Shown here: piece by piece, positions 35,333-42,381 of the stretch
How the letters are laid out: each line of letters begins with the position of its first letter
Numbering within the stretch: the stretch's first letter is position 1
Assembly (NCBI GenBank): GCA_964493695.1
Contig: CAZBPG010000006.1
Span: 1-64,000, forward strand
From: Bog-950 sp964493695
GTDB lineage: Bacteria > Bacteroidota > Bacteroidia > Chitinophagales > LD1
DNA length: 64,000 nucleotides
Reading direction: 5' to 3'
Translations under genes and position numbers: made by a program
Notes under the pieces: generated by a model
Seen by the model: the letters and a program-made list of their open reading frames with translations, nothing else
Told to the model about the DNA's origin: nothing
Database searches by the model: none

Positions 35333-36466
35333 ATGAAAAAGTTACTCTTTATGATGTTGCTGGCATACAGCCCGGTAGTACAGGCGCAGGCTACCAAAGA
35401 AGAAGACCTGGCTTACACCAACAACTATTTTACTGCTGAACGGTTTAAAGACTTAAAAGAAAAACCGGCTGCGCTTAAATACGAACCAAGCGGTAATGCT
35501 GTTACGCTTACGCATACCGGCAAGGGTACCGATACCTATAATATTTCTGAATTGTTTCCGCGCAGCGACTATGAGCACAGCATCCGCGATTTCCATCTTT
35601 CGTTCAACTTCAGCCTTACCGAAACTTCTTCGCCCGATAATTTTTTTCAGTTGACCTTTCTGGTTGTTCCCGATCAGGATATTGAATACAAAGACTCGGT
35701 GGCTTTAGTTATGCTGCGTATTAAAGCCAACGGAACCCTGTATGCCGAGTATGGTAATATGCCTTACAATAAAAACATTTATTACAACTCGCCTGCTTTA
35801 GCCAAAGATAAAACCTGGGCGCAGGTAATGGCAGCCGATGCACCGGCTAACTTTATGAAAGCTATACCCGGCTTTAAAAAAGACGGCACCAATAAATTTT
35901 CCTTATCAAGAACCGATGACCACTGGTTGCTGAAAATTAACGACAACGTGCTGCGCGACTGGAAAGACATGGAACTGGGTTACATCAATTCGAGCCGGGC
36001 ACCGCTTGTTACCATGAGCGGCAAATACACCCTTAAAATGGAAGGCCTGGAAGAAAGATACGGCCACCAGAATAAATCTCTTGTAAAGTATTTCGAAGAA
36101 TATAAAGGTTCCGGTCCGGCCACTATGCGCAGCTCTTGTATAAAAGGGGAGATTAAAGCGTATTATGCACTCACCACACTGTATGGCGACCCGGCAGTGC
36201 GCATTTCGTGGCGCGATAACGATATCATTAATAAAGACCAGGTGGTTTATTTCAAATTTACAGATGCAGATAGAAAAAGCACCAAGAGCTTCGCCTTGTT
36301 TAATGAACCCGGTGACGCCAGAGAAATACGCATGAAACCCGAGATGGGGGAAATTTCTTTCGACTTCTATTTCGATAACTCCGTTAACATTGAAAGGAAA
36401 GACAACTACGGCACTATTTTCACTAAAACAACTTCGAAGTACTGCACCATTTATATTTCGAGGTAA
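35333..36466 (+). CDS. secreted protein of unknown function
   Basis: A 377-aa protein with signal peptide MKKLLFMMLLAYSPVVQAQA, cut after AQA. The mature part is mixed alpha/beta with a LSFNFSLTETSSPDNFFQLT segment and a LRDWKDMELGYINSSRAPLV segment; I see no known motif, repeat or sorting domain. The start at 35333 gives the signal peptide; an ATG at 35291 would place 14 aromatic-rich residues in front. It stands divergent from the 168-aa secreted protein gene. Confidence 0.7.
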   Translation: MKKLLFMMLLAYSPVVQAQATKEEDLAYTNNYFTAERFKDLKEKPAALKYEPSGNAVTLTHTGKGTDTYNISELFPRSDYEHSIRDFHLSFNFSLTETSSPDNFFQLTFLVVPDQDIEYKDSVALVMLRIKANGTLYAEYGNMPYNKNIYYNSPALAKDKTWAQVMAADAPANFMKAIPGFKKDGTNKFSLSRTDDHWLLKINDNVLRDWKDMELGYINSSRAPLVTMSGKYTLKMEGLEERYGHQNKSLVKYFEEYKGSGPATMRSSCIKGEIKAYYALTTLYGDPAVRISWRDNDIINKDQVVYFKFTDADRKSTKSFALFNEPGDAREIRMKPEMGEISFDFYFDNSVNIERKDNYGTIFTKTTSKYCTIYISR

Positions 36467-36713
36467 AAAAATTATTGCACTCTTTCTTATTGATGGGCGT
36501 TTACATCCGGTATCATGTTCCGGTTAAGGCTATTCGGATGTTGATGATTCCGGGCTAACGCCATTCCCCCTTCTGCTTTATCTCTCTATATTTAAGGATG
36601 AAGTTATCACTACGCTGCATTCAAGCTTTGGTTTGGTAACTGAAAAAAACACCTTCCGAACCCCGGTTGTATTCTATACACTAAGGAACGGCTTAAAAAT
36701 CCTGTTTCTTTCG
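36467..36713. other. intergenic stretch without recognisable features
   Basis: About 250 bases between the secreted protein and the inverted-repeat array. I see no gene, hairpin or repeat of note here. Confidence 0.6.
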
Positions 36714-36971
36714 ATGTGCTAAAGTATAGATTCTTATACGAATTTTTATATTAGCACATTGTAAGGGGCTTCCCGCTAAAGCGGGAAGCCTCCTGCAGGT
36801 CTGCAAGCAAGCATTTTCTTTAGCGGGGAGCCTTTCTCAATGTGCTAATAAATAGATTCATACATACTTTCGTATATTAGCACACCGAATCTGGCTTCCT
36901 GGCCAAACGGGAGGGCAGTTTCAATGTGCTAATACTAAATTTCATTCATTAATTTATATATTAGCACATTG
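36714..36971. repeat. array of three long inverted repeats (AATGTGCTAATA family)
   Basis: Three copies of the pair ATGTGCTAA ... TTAGCACAT occur at 36714-36759, 36839-36884 and 36923-36970. Arms are 9-13 bp and loops 20-30 bases. Between the first two lies a perfect GC-rich hairpin, GGCTTCCCGC (36767-36776) with GCGGGAAGCC (36781-36790). GTGCTAAT repeats recur between genes in other Bacteroidota. The array ends 54 bases before the start of the orphan gene at 37026. This is the same arrangement as at 13305/13674. Confidence 0.88.
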
Positions 36972-37025
36972 CAAATGGACTGTTTTTAATCAAAATCATT
37001 CACTTTCTATACACAAACCATAAAA

Positions 37026-37982
37026 ATGAGCGCAGAAAAGAAGTTTCACCCCAAGAGCGACTTCACCCGTCAAATGGCATTGAACATTGCCAAACAAATG
37101 TATGACCTGAACCCCGCAGGCGATGTCCTGTTTCCTAAAACGGTTATCCGGCTGAATGCGATGCAGCCCCTGTTCACCCAACTGATGAACGAGCGCGCTA
37201 AATGCAAAGCCGAAGCAGCCGTGCTGCTGGCAGAAAAAGAAAAGGCGAAAGAAAAAGCGGCTATGTATTGCTCGCATTTTGTGCAGGGGTTTAACTTAGG
37301 CATTAAGCGGGGCGAGTATAAAACCGGAGACCGCGCCTTTTACCAGCTACCGGTAGAAAACGAACAGGTGTACCCGCTTAAAACCGAAGATGATATACTG
37401 CTGGCCGGTCAACATTTGCTCGATGGCGAAGCGGCAAGGCTGGCCACCGGTGGCATGCCTATGGGCCGCCCTTCGGCAGCCGAAGTGCAATTGCATTACA
37501 ATGCCTTTAAAGATTTGGTGAACCGCGGCAGCACCGCTAAAGATGCCCTGAGTGCCGCACAAAAAGCGCTGAACAAAATTACCCCCGAAGCCGACCGGGT
37601 AATACGCAAGGTGTGGCGCGAAGCCGAGATATTTTTTAAAGACGGCAGGAAGAGCACCGAAAGCATGCGCGAGCACGTGCGCGACCGGTCGCGCAAATGG
37701 GGCGTGGTGTATGCCCGCAAGGGTCACGAAAAATTAGTGTACGGCAACGTAACCAATGCGGCCACCGGTTTACCGCTGACCGGTGCCAAAATAAAACTGC
37801 TGAACGGCCGCAACCGGGTAAGTACCTTAGGCGATGGAAAATTTAAACTAAACACTACACTCATGCACGAGCAAACCCTGCTGGTTACCTGCACCGGTTA
37901 CGAAACCATAGAAGTTGTTGTTAAGCTCGAAGAGTTTAAGGATACGTTTGTTGAACTGAAAATGGTGGTGAAGGGAGTGTAG
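37026..37982 (+). CDS. orphan Bacteroidota protein with a C-terminal carboxypeptidase-regulatory-like domain
   Basis: A 318-aa protein without signal peptide (MSAEKKFHPKSDFTRQMALN). Residues 1-80 and about 150-225 are helical, the first with an Ala/Glu/Lys-rich coiled stretch (EKEKAKEKAAMYCSHF). Residues 235-318 form a CarboxypepD_reg-like beta sandwich (YGNVTNAATGLPLTGAKIKL, then GKFKLNTTL). That domain is usually extracellular, so a cytoplasmic protein carrying it is odd. Unnamed relatives exist in Bacteroidota as far as I recall; no function known. It follows the inverted-repeat array. Confidence 0.75.
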   Translation: MSAEKKFHPKSDFTRQMALNIAKQMYDLNPAGDVLFPKTVIRLNAMQPLFTQLMNERAKCKAEAAVLLAEKEKAKEKAAMYCSHFVQGFNLGIKRGEYKTGDRAFYQLPVENEQVYPLKTEDDILLAGQHLLDGEAARLATGGMPMGRPSAAEVQLHYNAFKDLVNRGSTAKDALSAAQKALNKITPEADRVIRKVWREAEIFFKDGRKSTESMREHVRDRSRKWGVVYARKGHEKLVYGNVTNAATGLPLTGAKIKLLNGRNRVSTLGDGKFKLNTTLMHEQTLLVTCTGYETIEVVVKLEEFKDTFVELKMVVKGV

Positions 37983-38025
37983 GGTTTTGTATTGCCGCTG
38001 TTGGTGTTATCACCAACAGCACTTA

Positions 38026-38457
38026 CTACGCATGCACTACTTCTCTTTTCTTCTTTCTCCTGCGCAATACTCCTGGCAAATCTAATTCGTAGTGGCGGTT
38101 AAATGCTTCGTGCGAAACAGCAAAGCGTTCTGCCAATGCGCGGATAATTTCTTTACTCATTCCTTTCTTGTAATTCAGAATATCAGAAACTAATCCTTTG
38201 CTCACATCCAGAATTTCTACCAGGTCTTTTGCTTTTAGTTGGTTCTCTTCCATTAAAGATACCAGCAGCTCCACCGGGTCTTGCTCATCAAAATTATCGT
38301 GCGCTTCATCCCATGTTTCAATCAGCAACGTGAGTAAATCAATTTCTTCTTTCGCTGCTTTTGATTTTGCACCGTTTTCTAAAAGTGTTTCCAACGCTTT
38401 GCAATACGCATGGTATTGCGTTTTGCTTTTTATCACTTTGTATTTCAGCGTTTCCAT
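38026..38457 (-). CDS. higA: HigA-type antitoxin (XRE helix-turn-helix)
   Basis: A 143-aa protein. The N-terminal half is helical (KSKAAKEEIDLLTLLIETWD). The C-terminal half is an XRE helix-turn-helix: LVSLMEENQLKAKDLVEIL, then SKGLVSDILNYKKGMSKEII and RALAERFAVSHEAF. In HigBA systems this protein binds the toxin and represses the operon. It starts one base after the toxin stop codon, in the toxin-first order usual for HigBA, and ends with a lysine/arginine-rich tail. Confidence 0.9.
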   Translation of the reverse strand: METLKYKVIKSKTQYHAYCKALETLLENGAKSKAAKEEIDLLTLLIETWDEAHDNFDEQDPVELLVSLMEENQLKAKDLVEILDVSKGLVSDILNYKKGMSKEIIRALAERFAVSHEAFNRHYELDLPGVLRRRKKKREVVHA

Positions 38458-38458
38458 A

Positions 38459-38791
38459 TCAATAAATATTTACGGTGTATTGCTTATTGTCTTTACAGAG
38501 TTTGTCGTATTCAGCATGTGTGCCAAGCCAGCTAACAAATAAGTGAACCTGTTTATCTCCAAACACATACTTGCCAATCAGGCGATAATTGTTGCCGCCA
38601 ATATCAAACACAACTCTGTTGCTTCCTTTGCCCAATAAATCTGCCGCACCAAATGTTTTCTTTATGTCAGCAGCCGTTTCCCAATCTGCAAACCTCAACT
38701 TGTTCAGCCAATCCTGAAATGGAATTCTGCTGCCGGCATTGTCAGCCACATAATCTCCAATAGTTTGTTTCTTGATTAAGTGAACGCGCAT
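38459..38791 (-). CDS. higB: HigB-type toxin
   Basis: A 110-aa mRNA interferase of the HigB family. It starts MRVHLIKKQTIGDYV and contains GSNRVVFDIGGNNYRLIGKY and the end block VSWLGTHAEYDKLCKDN, the diagnostic pattern of HigB toxins. I chose the ATG at 38791: a GTG start at 38824 would place the operator inside the coding region. It cuts mRNA on the ribosome; HigA follows immediately. Confidence 0.9.
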   Translation of the reverse strand: MRVHLIKKQTIGDYVADNAGSRIPFQDWLNKLRFADWETAADIKKTFGAADLLGKGSNRVVFDIGGNNYRLIGKYVFGDKQVHLFVSWLGTHAEYDKLCKDNKQYTVNIY

Positions 38792-38814
38792 ACGAATATA
38801 CGATTTGATTTTTG

Positions 38815-38839
38815 AAAAGTTCACATTTTGTGAACTTTT
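38815..38839. promoter_or_regulatory. palindromic operator of the HigBA operon
   Basis: AAAAGTTCACA-TTT-TGTGAACTTTT is a perfect inverted repeat with 11-bp arms and a three-base centre, located 24-48 bases upstream of the HigB start. In HigBA systems such sites bind the antitoxin dimer, giving autorepression. Confidence 0.85.
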
Positions 38840-38880
38840 GTTTTTTTTACTTTAAGTCTCATTTAAGGGATTCAGGGGCT

Positions 38881-38956
38881 TACATACTCCTACTATACTG
38901 CCCTCCTATCTCATACAGCGCATGAGATATTTGCCCGAGTGGGCAACCCCTTACGG
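38881..38956. repeat. dispersed intergenic repeat, copy R1
   Basis: This element reads TACTCCTACTATACTGCC, a TCATACAGCGCATGAGA palindrome, and a perfect TTGCCC-GAGT-GGGCAA hairpin (38931-38946). Two diverged relatives occur at 42113-42178 and 44786-44850 in the same order. It lies between the HigBA operator and the broken toxin gene. Confidence 0.6.
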
Positions 38957-39223
38957 TCATGGAAAATACTTATAAATATCTTTTCTCTGCATTAATCTCG
39001 CCAGCCAAATTGTTTTCCCTTCCACCAGTAGACCGAGGCGGTAATTACCTATGCGCATGCGGTAGCAATCTTTATGTCCCTTCAGTTTTTTAGTGCCTGG
39101 AAAGCTTTGTAATGAAGATACGTTTTGCAGTTCGCGGATAATTTCATCCACTTTGAGGATTACCTGTTTTTCAGAAATGGCTTTAAGATCTTATTCAAAA
39201 GGCTTGGCAAACTTTACTTCCAT
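38957..39223 (-). pseudogene. ParE/RelE-type toxin broken by a nonsense codon
   Basis: The full frame starts with ATG at 39223 (overlapping the antitoxin end), reads MEVKFAKPFE, then TAA at 39191-39193, then DLKAISEKQVILKVDEIIRE and onward to RMRIGNYRLGLLVEGKTIWL and the end at 38957. Without the TAA it is an ordinary 88-residue toxin; the stop replaces a codon where lysine is expected, one substitution from AAA. The frame is otherwise unbroken, so inactivation may be recent. An internal GTG at 39151 could still make a 64-residue product lacking the first strand. Confidence 0.85.
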
Positions 39224-39417
39224 TTGCGGATAATCTTTTCAATGGAAGATGATTTAGCCTCACCTTTCGCCACTGCGCTTTTTATCAGGCTGCCGAAAAA
39301 GAAATCTTCCTGCTCCTCTATTGATAGTTTTTGAGTGGCAATATTCATTTTACTCAAAAGTTCCATAATGAGCTTGCTTTCCTTCTTGTCCTTGGTTTGT
39401 AATACGAATGTTTCCAT
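39214..39417 (-). CDS. antitoxin partner of the broken toxin
   Basis: A 67-aa protein: METFVLQTKDKKESKLIMEL, LSKMNIATQKLSIEEQEDFF and a charged end. It has the small beta-alpha layout of Phd/RelB-like antitoxins common before ParE/RelE genes in Bacteroidota. Its last codons overlap the toxin's ATG (39221-39223). Since the toxin has lost its function, this is now a probably solitary antitoxin that may protect against related toxins. Confidence 0.8.
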   Translation of the reverse strand: METFVLQTKDKKESKLIMELLSKMNIATQKLSIEEQEDFFFGSLIKSAVAKGEAKSSSIEKIIRKWK

Positions 39418-39523
39418 GATGCTAATTTATGAAATGTTGTTTACAAACTCCCTTACTTACTTTATCGGTCGGTGTCTCACCGACCGAAATAATATGGCTG
39501 TGGGGTCACCAACCATTAAGGAA

Positions 39524-39835
39524 TTACTTATTGCTTCGCTTTACTCTTTTCTTCCATGTCCGCGGATGGCGCGCTAAATGAATAATAGCAATTACGGTAA
39601 TTGTCTCTTTTTCTAAAACATAAAACACTCCAAAAGGAAATCGTTTTGTTTTTGCCTTTCTGATGCTTTTGTATTCAACAGCATTCAGCAGTGGTTTCCG
39701 CACAAGAGCATTAATGGCTGCATCTGTCGACAACAAAAAATCTTCGCCTAAACCCGGTAGTTGTAATTCATACCAGTCATACGCATCCTGAACATCCTGT
39801 TCTACTGCGGGTAGAAAATCCAGGAGGTAACTCAT
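39524..39835 (-). CDS. RelE/ParE superfamily toxin
   Basis: A 103-aa protein starting MSYLLDFLPAVEQDVQDAYD, then WYELQLPGLGEDFLLSTDAA, RKAKTKRFPFGVFYVLEKE and AIIHLARHPRTWKKR. It is the ParE/RelE fold with the 'WYE...PGLG..F' helix, the 'RFP..V.Y' strand and the 'H..R.P..W' C-terminus, as in the toxin at 18130. It is coupled to its antitoxin by ATGA overlap. Confidence 0.92.
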   Translation of the reverse strand: MSYLLDFLPAVEQDVQDAYDWYELQLPGLGEDFLLSTDAAINALVRKPLLNAVEYKSIRKAKTKRFPFGVFYVLEKETITVIAIIHLARHPRTWKKRVKRSNK

Positions 39836-40041
39836 TTCACTTTTTTAGCTCTTACATTTTTTTTAATGGTTTCCCAGGTGGTGCGTCTGGAAGAACTCTT
39901 ATATGTTTTCAGCCGGTCGTCCAGCAATTCTTTCTGCTGTTTAGTAAGCGCAATTTTGTCTTCGGCTATACTATCCCATATCTCTTCTACCAGCAATACC
40001 TTTTCGGAAGTACTCAGATCTCTGTAGTTCTGTAAATCCAT
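39832..40041 (-). CDS. antitoxin, addiction-module component family
   Basis: A 69-aa protein with the family pattern LSTSEKVLLVEEIWDSIAED, then LTKQQKELLDDRLKTYKSS and TWETIKKNVR. It neutralises the toxin encoded next to it. A four-base overlap (39832-39835) couples the two genes. Confidence 0.92.
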   Translation of the reverse strand: MDLQNYRDLSTSEKVLLVEEIWDSIAEDKIALTKQQKELLDDRLKTYKSSSRRTTWETIKKNVRAKKVK

Positions 40042-40088
40042 ACTGATTATTTTACTCTAAAATAAAAAATGTTTCTCTACATACTCCC

Positions 40089-40385
40089 CTACTTAAACAG
40101 CGACTGCATTTTCATAGCTACGCCCATTTCGCCTGCTACTTTTATTTTGCCGCTCATAAAGGCGGTCATGCCATTCAAAGTGCCGTTCATCAGGCCCATC
40201 ATATCTTCCTCCGAAACGCTCACCGTACAATCGGCTTCTTTATCTTCGGTAGAAATTAAATTACCGGCACCGGTGCCGTCCACAAAAATTTTGTTGCCTC
40301 CAAAATCGAATTTTAAAGTTTTGCCGAGTGCACCTGCCTTGCTTGCGCTGGCGGTTAAGTTGGCGAGGATAGTTTCAAATGCCAT
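40089..40385 (-). CDS. SCP-2 sterol-binding-domain protein
   Basis: A 98-aa single-domain SCP2-like protein: KFDFGGNKIFVDGTGAGNLI, EADCTVSVSEEDMMGLMNG and the closing FMSGKIKVAGEMGVAMKMQS. SCP2 domains bind lipids or acyl-CoA in a hydrophobic tunnel. It is cytoplasmic and stands alone; the lipase gene lies 36 bases upstream on the same strand. A link to lipid handling is plausible but unproven. Confidence 0.93.
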   Translation of the reverse strand: MAFETILANLTASASKAGALGKTLKFDFGGNKIFVDGTGAGNLISTEDKEADCTVSVSEEDMMGLMNGTLNGMTAFMSGKIKVAGEMGVAMKMQSLFK

Positions 40386-40421
40386 GTGGTTGTTTGGTTT
40401 GGTTTAGTGAATAATTATTTT

Positions 40422-42022
40422 CTACTGCACCACTAATTTTTTGTGTGCAGTGTTTCCTGTTTTATCGCTTAGTTCAACGGTGTAAAAGCCGGCAGCAAAA
40501 TTACGGAGGTTAATAGTTTCGGTATCATACAACAATGCCTTGCGGTAAACTACGCGCCCGTTCATATCAATAACAGAAAGTTCAAATTCACCTACCTCTT
40601 TTACAATTTTCAGTTGCTCTGCAGCGGGGTTCGGGAACATGCGGAAAGCAATACTTTCCTGTTTTTGTATGCTGTTGGCGCACTGGCTTATCTTGCCAAG
40701 CAGATAAAAGGCAGCCGAAGTAATAGCCGGTTCCACACATTGCCCGTGATTCAGATTTCCAAAATTCTGTATCTCCACATCCGGTGCTCCGTTTGCCCTC
40801 CAGGCGGTATCGGCACGAACCGCGTTCAGATAGCTCACCTGATCATCGTTGGTGCAATAGTGAATCTTTACCGGGTTTTGAGGAGCCCAGCCCAGCATAT
40901 CGTTTTCTGCTAAAATTAATCTTAAGGGATGCAGGGTATCGTTCGCAAAAGCATCAACAACAGAATCTATAAGCATATTTCGCGGAACCGGAGAACAGAA
41001 TTGGTCAATGTATCCGGTGGAGTACAATTTGCTGTAATACAATGGAGGAAGAATGGAGTCGTACGGGCTCTTAAAAATAGTAGCCGGTGTAGGGTATAAC
41101 TGTTGGAGAGATGGATATACGGAATGATAACCCAACAATAAGTAAGGGAGATAACNNNNNNNNNNNNNNNNNNNNNNNNNNNNNNNNNNNNNNNNNNNNN
41201 NNNNNNNNNNNNNNNNNNNNNNNNNNNNNNNNNNNNNNNNNNNNNNNNNNNNNNNTGTTGGAGAGATGGATATACGGAATGATAACCCAACAATAAGTAA
41301 GGGAGATAACTGGGCGCAGAAAAGGGAGCAGTAGAAAGCATTACATCTACCATGGTTTTCTTTAAATCATAAGGACCGGACATGGGTGCGCTGGCCACAA
41401 TGTTGAACTCGGAAGAAAAATTCTCCTGAATCAATTTATTGGTGGCCATGGTAGTATAACCACCCTGCGAATAACCGGTGAGCAGCACTTCTCCGTTCAA
41501 TTGAAGTGCCAGGGTATCTGCCAGTTGACGCGCAGCCCGCATAATATTTACCGATGCATAGCCGGAGTGGAAACCATTAACATAAGGATGAATAAGAATA
41601 CTGCTGTCACTATCACCCATGCCAAGTTCATCGGGCATTACCATAAACACACCACCAATTCCTCCAAAAAAAAGTCCAATTGGTCTTTCGGGGCCATCGT
41701 ATGAAGGCACTTGCAAACGAGCAGTGAAAGTGCCGTGCGCATAACAACCCAAAGCCATGGGGCATGCTACATTTTTTGGTACTACCACAATGCCTGAAGC
41801 ATTCACCAGAGAGTCAATATGCCTGTACGGTGTTTTATAAATTACCTGGTAAACATCAATATTATATTGAGGCGCAATGGGAAGCGAAAAGCCTGACAAA
41901 CTCAGAAAGCTATCTAAAGAAGCCACCGTAAAACTCTCCTGAAGATGGTAAGAAACCAACTGAGCAGTAGAGGAATAAGCAATTGAAAAAACGATTAACA
42001 GGGCAACGGTGAATTTTTTCAT
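40422..42022 (-). CDS. T9SS-exported secretory-lipase-type hydrolase (split by a false gap)
   Basis: After removing the N-run and one of the two identical 55-bp flanks, 1446 bases remain: an intact 481-aa frame. A signal peptide (MKKFTVALLIVFSIAYSSTA) leads to an alpha/beta hydrolase similar to secretory lipases: MPDELGMGDSD, VLLTGYSQGGYTT with nucleophile Ser, HYCTNDDQVSY with the Asp, NLNHGQC with the His. The C-terminal 75 residues are a T9SS sorting domain (AFRMFPNPAAEQLKIVK to KKLVVQ). I chose the ATG at 42022 because it begins the signal peptide. Secreted lipid or ester hydrolysis is expected. Confidence 0.88.
41156..41255. other. artefactual scaffold gap (100 N)
   Basis: The 55 bases before it (41101-41155) and after it (41256-41310) are identical. 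Two contigs that overlap by 55 bases were joined by a default 100-N spacer instead of being merged. No sequence is missing. Confidence 0.95.
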
Positions 42023-42112
42023 GTAATATTTATTGTGAAGATGAATAAAGGAAAATTTGTTCGTCATTAAAAACAAACGCGAGGGTGTTTTGTTGGGCGG
42101 TCTGCCGATTGT
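42023..42112. other. first part of a 359-base gap
   Basis: Leader region of the lipase gene. I see no gene or regulatory site here beyond the start codon at 42022. Confidence 0.5.
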
Positions 42113-42178
42113 TGTTGTATTGCCTCGCCCTTCATATAACGCATGTGATAGTTGCCCCAAGCGGCAATACTTAACGGT
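42113..42178. repeat. dispersed intergenic repeat, copy R2
   Basis: The order TATTGCC, TCATATAACGCATGTGATA, TTGCC-CCAAGC-GGCAA, then CTTAACGG matches copy R1 (38881) at most positions. The remaining bases to 42381 contain nothing I can name. Confidence 0.55.
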
Positions 42179-42381
42179 TTGCAAACAGGTTGCTGTTGTT
42201 TTCTACTGCCTGCCGCAAAGATTGTTCAGGGAGTTCAGCTTATCAGTAACTGATTTTACCACTTCTTTTGCTGCTTCATATCCAATGCAAACCAGTCATA
42301 CATAAGCGTATTTTTTTAGTAACTGCATTGATTATAATTCTGGTTTTAATTATTTAGCAACTGATTTCAAACACTATACTT

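Noticed and set aside
33515..40385. A sterol pathway from P450, sterol-desaturase-like and SCP2 genes
   Set aside because: The three genes are kilobases apart, in different units, and no squalene epoxidase or oxidosqualene cyclase is present; each family has many non-sterol members.
40967..42184. A separate longer gene starting at 42184 and reading through the N-run
   Set aside because: The reading frame after the N-run is arbitrary, and the true start is the signal peptide ATG at 42022.
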